Below, one piece after another: positions 48,220 through 50,634 of a stretch of 50,634 bases of DNA. The stretch spans positions 1 to 50,634 of IMG/VR virus record IMGVR_UViG_3300018481_000029. One strand, written 5' to 3'. Within the stretch, counting starts at the first letter, position 1. Every line of letters starts with the position of its first letter. Source of the stretch: a virus. A program made the position numbers and the translations under genes. The notes under the pieces are model-generated. The model saw only the letters and a program-made list of their open reading frames with translations. It had not been told where the DNA came from and did not search any database.

Positions 48220-48248
48220 ATCTTATCAGCCTGTCGGCTTGCTGTCAA
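48220..48248 (-). promoter_or_regulatory. Block E promoter 3
   Basis: TTGACA (48243-48248), 17 bases, TAAGAT (48220-48225). The start near 48213 reads the candidate RNA. The repeated element is again 12 bp upstream of the -35. Confidence 0.85.
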
Positions 48249-48260
48249 GACTCAAACTCC

Positions 48261-48282
48261 GGACAGTCAGGGACTTAGGGGC
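48261..48282. repeat. Promoter-upstream element, copy 3
   Basis: GGACAGTCAGGGACTTAGG begins exactly 12 bp beyond the -35 box of promoter 3 and is identical to copy 2 over 17 bases. Beyond it lies the palindrome at 48285-48300. Confidence 0.8.
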
Positions 48283-48284
48283 AA

Positions 48285-48300
48285 TGTCGGCGTGCCGACA
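48285..48300. repeat. 16-bp palindrome near promoter 3
   Basis: TGTCGGC-GT-GCCGACA is a near-perfect dyad with a two-base centre, the form of a dimeric repressor or activator site. It lies directly beyond the third copy of the promoter-upstream element. Confidence 0.6.
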
Positions 48301-48316
48301 TAGGCAGGAAGCTGCT

Positions 48317-48378
48317 CCGCGAGGGGCGCGAGCGCGGACGCGGACGCGGACGCGGACGCCCGAGCACGGACGCGGACC
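48317..48378. repeat. GGACGC-rich tract, copy 3
   Basis: The tract contains four head-to-tail GGACGC units and further GCGGAC words. A reversed copy of the CTAAGTCCTTGA part of the promoter-upstream element lies beyond it (about 48392-48404, plus strand), so the tract is flanked by inverted element fragments. Confidence 0.8.
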
Positions 48379-48443
48379 GTGGGCCCTCGTCCACCTCTAA
48401 GTCCTTGAGCCGCCTCACTCCTCGCTCCTCTGCTACTCACTCC

Positions 48444-48493
48444 AAACAACAAAAGGGCCTCGACACTCGTGCTCACGCACAGGCTCGAAGCCC
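48444..48493 (-). terminator. Terminator with inner hairpin, no gene before it
   Basis: GGGCCTCGA (48455-48463) pairs with TCGAAGCCC (48485-48493), one wobble, with a smaller GTGC/GCAC hairpin inside. The minus-strand tail is TTTTGTTGTTT. The 48494-48627 stretch upstream has no supported gene. Confidence 0.75.
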
Positions 48494-48627
48494 TCAAGGA
48501 TCAATCACTATCCTAATCAACTAACCCAACAATCACTTTATCAGCCGGTAGTGTCTCCTCTTTTCTCTTATCCTGTCAATCAGTATGTCTCTTAGACCTG
48601 TAAGTTTCGCCGGTTATGTTTGTGAAG

Positions 48628-48668
48628 CAAAAAGGGGACCTCCAACTTGCGTTGGTCCGGTCCCCTGC
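48628..48668 (-). terminator. Terminator after the 48726 gene, contains the ribosome-site word
   Basis: GGGGACC (48634-48640) pairs with GGTCCCC (48659-48665) and CCAAC (48642-48646) with GTTGG (48651-48655). The minus-strand tail is TTTTTGC. On the minus strand the 3' arm holds GTTGGAGGT, identical to the leader ribosome sites. Confidence 0.85.
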
Positions 48669-48725
48669 TTGTTGCTATGCGGGGATATTCTACAATCCCC
48701 TCTCCTTGGTGTCAATCCACTCAAC

Positions 48726-48908
48726 TCAATAATCGTCAACTCCGTAGGTAGATCCCTCGCTTGCCTCTGCCCTGCGCTTTTCTGCGAGCTTGGCAAGCTC
48801 TCTCTCTGCCTTGTCGAGGATCTCTTGGATCTCTAAATCCTCTCCGGCGAAAATTGTCAAGCTGTTCATCGTCTCTCGGAATCCTGCTGTTGATACGTAC
48901 TCCATCAT
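48726..48908 (-). CDS. Small acidic helical protein (60 aa)
   Basis: Tandem ATGs follow GGGGGTGAA, overlapping the previous stop as ATGA. The product begins MMEYVSTAGFRETMNSLTIF and has a charged helix (DLEIQEILDKAERELAKLAE) and an acidic end. It forms an operon with the 48905 and 49159 genes under the 49390-49418 promoter. Not recognised. Confidence 0.55.
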   Translation of the reverse strand: MMEYVSTAGFRETMNSLTIFAGEDLEIQEILDKAERELAKLAEKRRAEASEGSTYGVDDY

Positions 48909-49162
48909 TTCACCCCCGCGAGCTTCTTAAGCTCTGCTTTGATCTCTCGGGCCTTCGGGCCCCTCCACGCGCTTGCATTGCTCAGGAAGTAGAGCACCAC
49001 ACTTCGGGCCGAATCCGCGTAATACATCTCATTGATGCTTCCAAGACGCGCCATTGCGTCGATATATGGGATCGCTCCGAAATACGGCGCTTTCCAGTCC
49101 CTCTGTATGTCCCGCGCTATCTCTGAGAGGCTTCGCGCCTCTGTTGCTGTTGCTGTGTTCAT
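48905..49162 (-). CDS. Small conserved phage protein (85 aa)
   Basis: The core SLSEIARDIQRDWKAPYFGA then DSARSVVLYFLSNASAWRGP and KAREIKAELK is a pattern I associate with small conserved phage proteins of unknown function. It has an alanine-rich start and one helical C-terminal half. The ATG overlaps the previous gene's stop as ATGA. Confidence 0.65.
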   Translation of the reverse strand: MNTATATEARSLSEIARDIQRDWKAPYFGAIPYIDAMARLGSINEMYYADSARSVVLYFLSNASAWRGPKAREIKAELKKLAGVK

Positions 49163-49350
49163 TTCGCCACCTCCATTGCCTTGATGATTTTGTCAACTGC
49201 ATCCTCGCGCATTGCGATTGATGCCCAACTCTGCTCGGCCACCGCGAACGTTAGCTCCCTCGCGTATGCTTCGGCCATTTCAAGCCCGAGAATCTTTTCG
49301 ATCTCAATCTTGATCCGCGCTATCGAATCTGCGATGTCTCTGTCAGTCAT
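49159..49350 (-). CDS. Small helical protein (63 aa)
   Basis: GGAGGTTGCAAT precedes the ATG, which is the first gene after the 49390 promoter. The product MTDRDIADSIARIKIEIEKI then LELTFAVAEQSWASIAMRED-like sequence is helical. No family recognised. It may form a complex with the proteins after it. Confidence 0.6.
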   Translation of the reverse strand: MTDRDIADSIARIKIEIEKILGLEMAEAYARELTFAVAEQSWASIAMREDAVDKIIKAMEVAK

Positions 49351-49353
49351 ATT

Positions 49354-49395
49354 GCAACCTCCATTGCTAAGTTCTCGTCCACTGAAGCCATTATA
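49354..49395 (-). repeat. Promoter-leader direct repeat, copy 1
   Basis: From the ribosome site to the -10 box, this 42-base leader (CAACCTCCATTGC...AAGTTCTCGTCCACTGAAG on the plus strand) is nearly identical to 49833-49877. The copies differ by three inserted bases and one base near the -10. Confidence 0.85.
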
Positions 49396-49418
49396 CCTGC
49401 TCGATCCCGAGAAGTCAA
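49390..49418 (-). promoter_or_regulatory. Block E promoter 4
   Basis: TTGACT (49413-49418), 17 bases, TATAAT (49390-49395): a near-consensus sigma70 promoter for the 49350 operon. Confidence 0.88.
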
Positions 49419-49424
49419 GGGCCC

Positions 49425-49625
49425 CTAGAAGGGCCTCTCGACTATATCAAGCCTGTCCTTTTGGGCCTGCTCATAGACCTCCCAAGCCTCACGGGCCTCC
49501 TCAGCATCCTGTTGTATCCAAGCCTCGATCTGTTCCTCTTCAACCCCTCCAAGGACCTCTAGGGCCCTTACCGTGAGATCTTTCGCCTGCATTGCTTCCC
49601 ATACTGCCCAATCAATTTCAGTCAT
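49425..49625 (-). CDS. Small acidic helical protein (66 aa)
   Basis: The ATG at 49625 overlaps the acidic gene's stop by eight bases and begins MTEIDWAVWEAMQAKDLTVR. The rest is a Glu/Gln-rich helix (EEEQIEAWIQQDAEEAREAW). A longer frame to 49748 lies in the neighbour. It is co-expressed with the acidic protein. Confidence 0.55.
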   Translation of the reverse strand: MTEIDWAVWEAMQAKDLTVRALEVLGGVEEEQIEAWIQQDAEEAREAWEVYEQAQKDRLDIVERPF

Positions 49626-49830
49626 AGTCGTATACGCTCCCATCTTCCTGAAAGTCCGAGTCGTAGGGATCTTCGGCCTCCCCGTACTCGTTGTCCTGTG
49701 CGATCTGATTCTCTTCCCATACATTGAAGTCGTCCTGAAACCTGTCATCCTCGACTTGATCCTGTCCGTAGTACTCCTCGGACGTCACCTCGTATCCGTA
49801 AACCCTGCTCTCTCCATCTTCATTGTACAT
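49618..49830 (-). CDS. Extremely acidic protein, candidate DNA mimic (70 aa)
   Basis: The ATG at 49830 follows GGAGGTTGCTT. Of 70 residues about 25 are Asp or Glu and only two are Arg, with no Lys, giving a net charge near -23; nine are Tyr. Stretches such as SEEYYGQDQVEDD and EYGEAEDPYDSDFQEDG run throughout. Such composition is seen in phage anti-restriction and other DNA-mimic proteins (for example Ocr), but many acidic proteins are not mimics. It has a dedicated near-consensus promoter, so it is likely made early and in quantity. Confidence 0.65.
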   Translation of the reverse strand: MYNEDGESRVYGYEVTSEEYYGQDQVEDDRFQDDFNVWEENQIAQDNEYGEAEDPYDSDFQEDGSVYDYD

Positions 49831-49832
49831 AA

Positions 49833-49877
49833 GCAACCTCCATTGCGTTTAAGTTCTCGTCCACTGAAGACATTATA
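49833..49877 (-). repeat. Promoter-leader direct repeat, copy 2
   Basis: This 45-base leader of the acidic-protein gene matches 49354-49395 over nearly its whole length, with GTTT added after the ribosome site. Confidence 0.85.
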
Positions 49878-49900
49878 GCTGATTGATCTTAGCGTGTCAA
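49872..49900 (-). promoter_or_regulatory. Block E promoter 5
   Basis: TTGACA (49895-49900), 17 bases, TATAAT (49872-49877), a consensus sigma70 promoter. The -35 box overlaps the stop of the HNH gene at 49897. Confidence 0.92.
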
Positions 49901-50334
49901 GCCCACGCTCCCCTGACTCGATTCTTCACAAAGGACACTAACTGCTGACTGATTCCATACTCTTTTGCTATCACTACTTGAGCCCTTGAATCCTCCCTGA
50001 TTGCCTTGATTTGGCCCTCAGTCAGCTTTTGTGGGTTACTCCTGCCCTTCCGCGCCATATCTAGGTTGTTATCTCTAATAGTCCCAACAAATAGATGATC
50101 GGCGGCTACACAAGGCGGATTATCGCACCTGTGAAGCGCACACTCACCGGCTTCTAACTTCCTACCTAATGAAGCCTCTAACACTCTCCGCGAGACGGAC
50201 TTATGGCTCTTCCCGAACCTCGCATATCCCTTGTGATTACGGTATCCTGCCCACTCCAAGCAACCTTGCTCAGTCCTCACAGACTGAGCAAGTAGCTCCT
50301 CATAAACCGCGTTTCTCTCTCCACGCTTGCTCAT
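49897..50334 (-). CDS. HNH endonuclease with C-terminal helix-turn-helix (145 aa)
   Basis: The core CALHRCDNPPCVAADHLFVG then TIRDNNLDMARKGRSNPQKL is the zinc-binding HNH type found in many phages (HRCDNPPC and DN..DM..KGR). The C-terminal IKAIREDSRAQVVIAKEYG then SQQLVSFVKNRVRG is a NUMOD-like helix-turn-helix. AGGAGCGAT precedes the ATG. It overlaps the C terminus of the next gene upstream by 35 bases, as expected for a recent insertion into a host operon. Confidence 0.9.
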   Translation of the reverse strand: MSKRGERNAVYEELLAQSVRTEQGCLEWAGYRNHKGYARFGKSHKSVSRRVLEASLGRKLEAGECALHRCDNPPCVAADHLFVGTIRDNNLDMARKGRSNPQKLTEGQIKAIREDSRAQVVIAKEYGISQQLVSFVKNRVRGAWA

Positions 50335-50557
50335 ATCGCTCCTGTTGCGTCACGGGACCTTCTCCGCCGTAGTAGTTGTCAAGGTAGCTCTCATAGCTCC
50401 TCTCGGCTTTGTCCTGCTCATACTCTGCCTGACAGCGTAAGTCGCAGAATATCCGGTCGTTCTCCAAGTCCTCGTAGAAATCATCCACGAGGACTTTGTT
50501 GCACTGCTCGCACCTTGCATCCGGCTCATTCGTGAGCCACTTATCGAAATCGGTCAT
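50300..50557 (-). CDS. Small zinc-finger protein (85 aa)
   Basis: The ATG at 50557 follows GGAGGTGGCGTG and its A is shared with the previous stop. C-x2-C (ARCEQCNKVL) and C-x3-C (FCDLRCQAEY) form a plausible zinc finger, flanked by an acidic, tyrosine-rich tail. It is not recognised further. The last 11 codons overlap the HNH start. Confidence 0.6.
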   Translation of the reverse strand: MTDFDKWLTNEPDARCEQCNKVLVDDFYEDLENDRIFCDLRCQAEYEQDKAERSYESYLDNYYGGEGPVTQQERYEQAWREKRGL

Positions 50558-50634
50558 CACGCCACCTCCCTGAAAGTCTCTTCGATTTCGGCCTCTGCAT
50601 TCGGGTCCCCTTTGGGCCATTGAATATCAGCCTC
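50557..50634 (-). CDS. C-terminal fragment of a leftward gene, cut by the window edge
   Basis: An open frame runs from the right edge to a TGA at 50557-50559 and reads EADIQWPKGDPNAEAEIEET then FREVA. The upstream part is outside the window. Its stop shares a base with the next gene's ATG. It may be the other half of the truncated gene at the left edge. Confidence 0.5.
   Translation of the reverse strand, partial: EADIQWPKGDPNAEAEIEETFREVA

Noticed and set aside
47077-48378. GGACGC tracts as a CRISPR array
   Set aside because: The units are 6 bases with no spacers of uniform length and no cas genes are present.
48574-48579. TTGACA as a promoter
   Set aside because: No -10 box with more than three matches at 15-19 bases downstream on the minus strand.

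Overview
This window is a stretch of, or nearly all of, a tailed double-stranded DNA phage genome (Caudoviricetes) with a short-tailed, P22-like virion. The evidence is gene content and order. One leftward late block runs from large terminase through portal, scaffold, coat-like protein, three adaptor-like proteins and a gp10/gp12-like tail nozzle to a giant repeat fibre, a gp14-like protein and an ejection-type protein. There is no tape-measure, sheath or tail-tube gene. Strong AGGAGG ribosome sites, sigma70-type promoters and the standard code (TGA is a stop) point to a bacterial host, which the sequence does not identify. No integrase, repressor, DNA polymerase, endolysin or small terminase was recognised, and no tRNA was seen.

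Layout. Block A (1-7876, leftward) is replication and early functions: RNase HI, a winged-helix protein, an SSB-like protein, a T7-type primase-helicase, an IS110-transposase C-terminal-like protein, small conserved genes, a Gp157 homologue and an HU/IHF protein. The SSB-like gene has a near-perfect promoter. Block B (7965-10093, rightward) holds three genes including a ParB-like protein. Block C (10313-42049, leftward) is packaging and virion genes, plus a PP-loop ATPase and three HNH endonucleases, one of them on the opposite strand and inserted at the 3' end of an adaptor gene. Block D (42117-45405, rightward) is a tightly overlapping run of small accessory genes: Lar-like zinc-finger proteins, a DUF551-like protein, a tandem duplicate pair and five tiny membrane proteins. 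Block E (45818-50634, leftward) holds small, separately promoted genes, one of them extremely acidic, an HNH gene, and much non-coding DNA.

The most unusual part is block E. Three promoters carry the same 22-24 bp element exactly 12 bp upstream of the -35 box, each backed by a GGACGC-rich tract. One of these promoters drives about 200 nt of structured sequence that ends in a strong terminator with no real gene: either a non-coding RNA or an emptied gene cassette. A second set of five hairpins is built from one repeated word (ACGGGCTGGGCT and its complement), which also runs through the neighbouring coding sequences. Two further promoter-leader modules are direct repeats of about 40 bp.

How the genes fit together: block A supplies origin opening, priming, unwinding, single-strand protection and RNA-primer removal, apparently relying on a polymerase that is outside the window or from the host. 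Block C builds and fills the capsid and makes the tail. Blocks B, D and E look like host-takeover and accessory cargo. The window starts and stops inside leftward genes.
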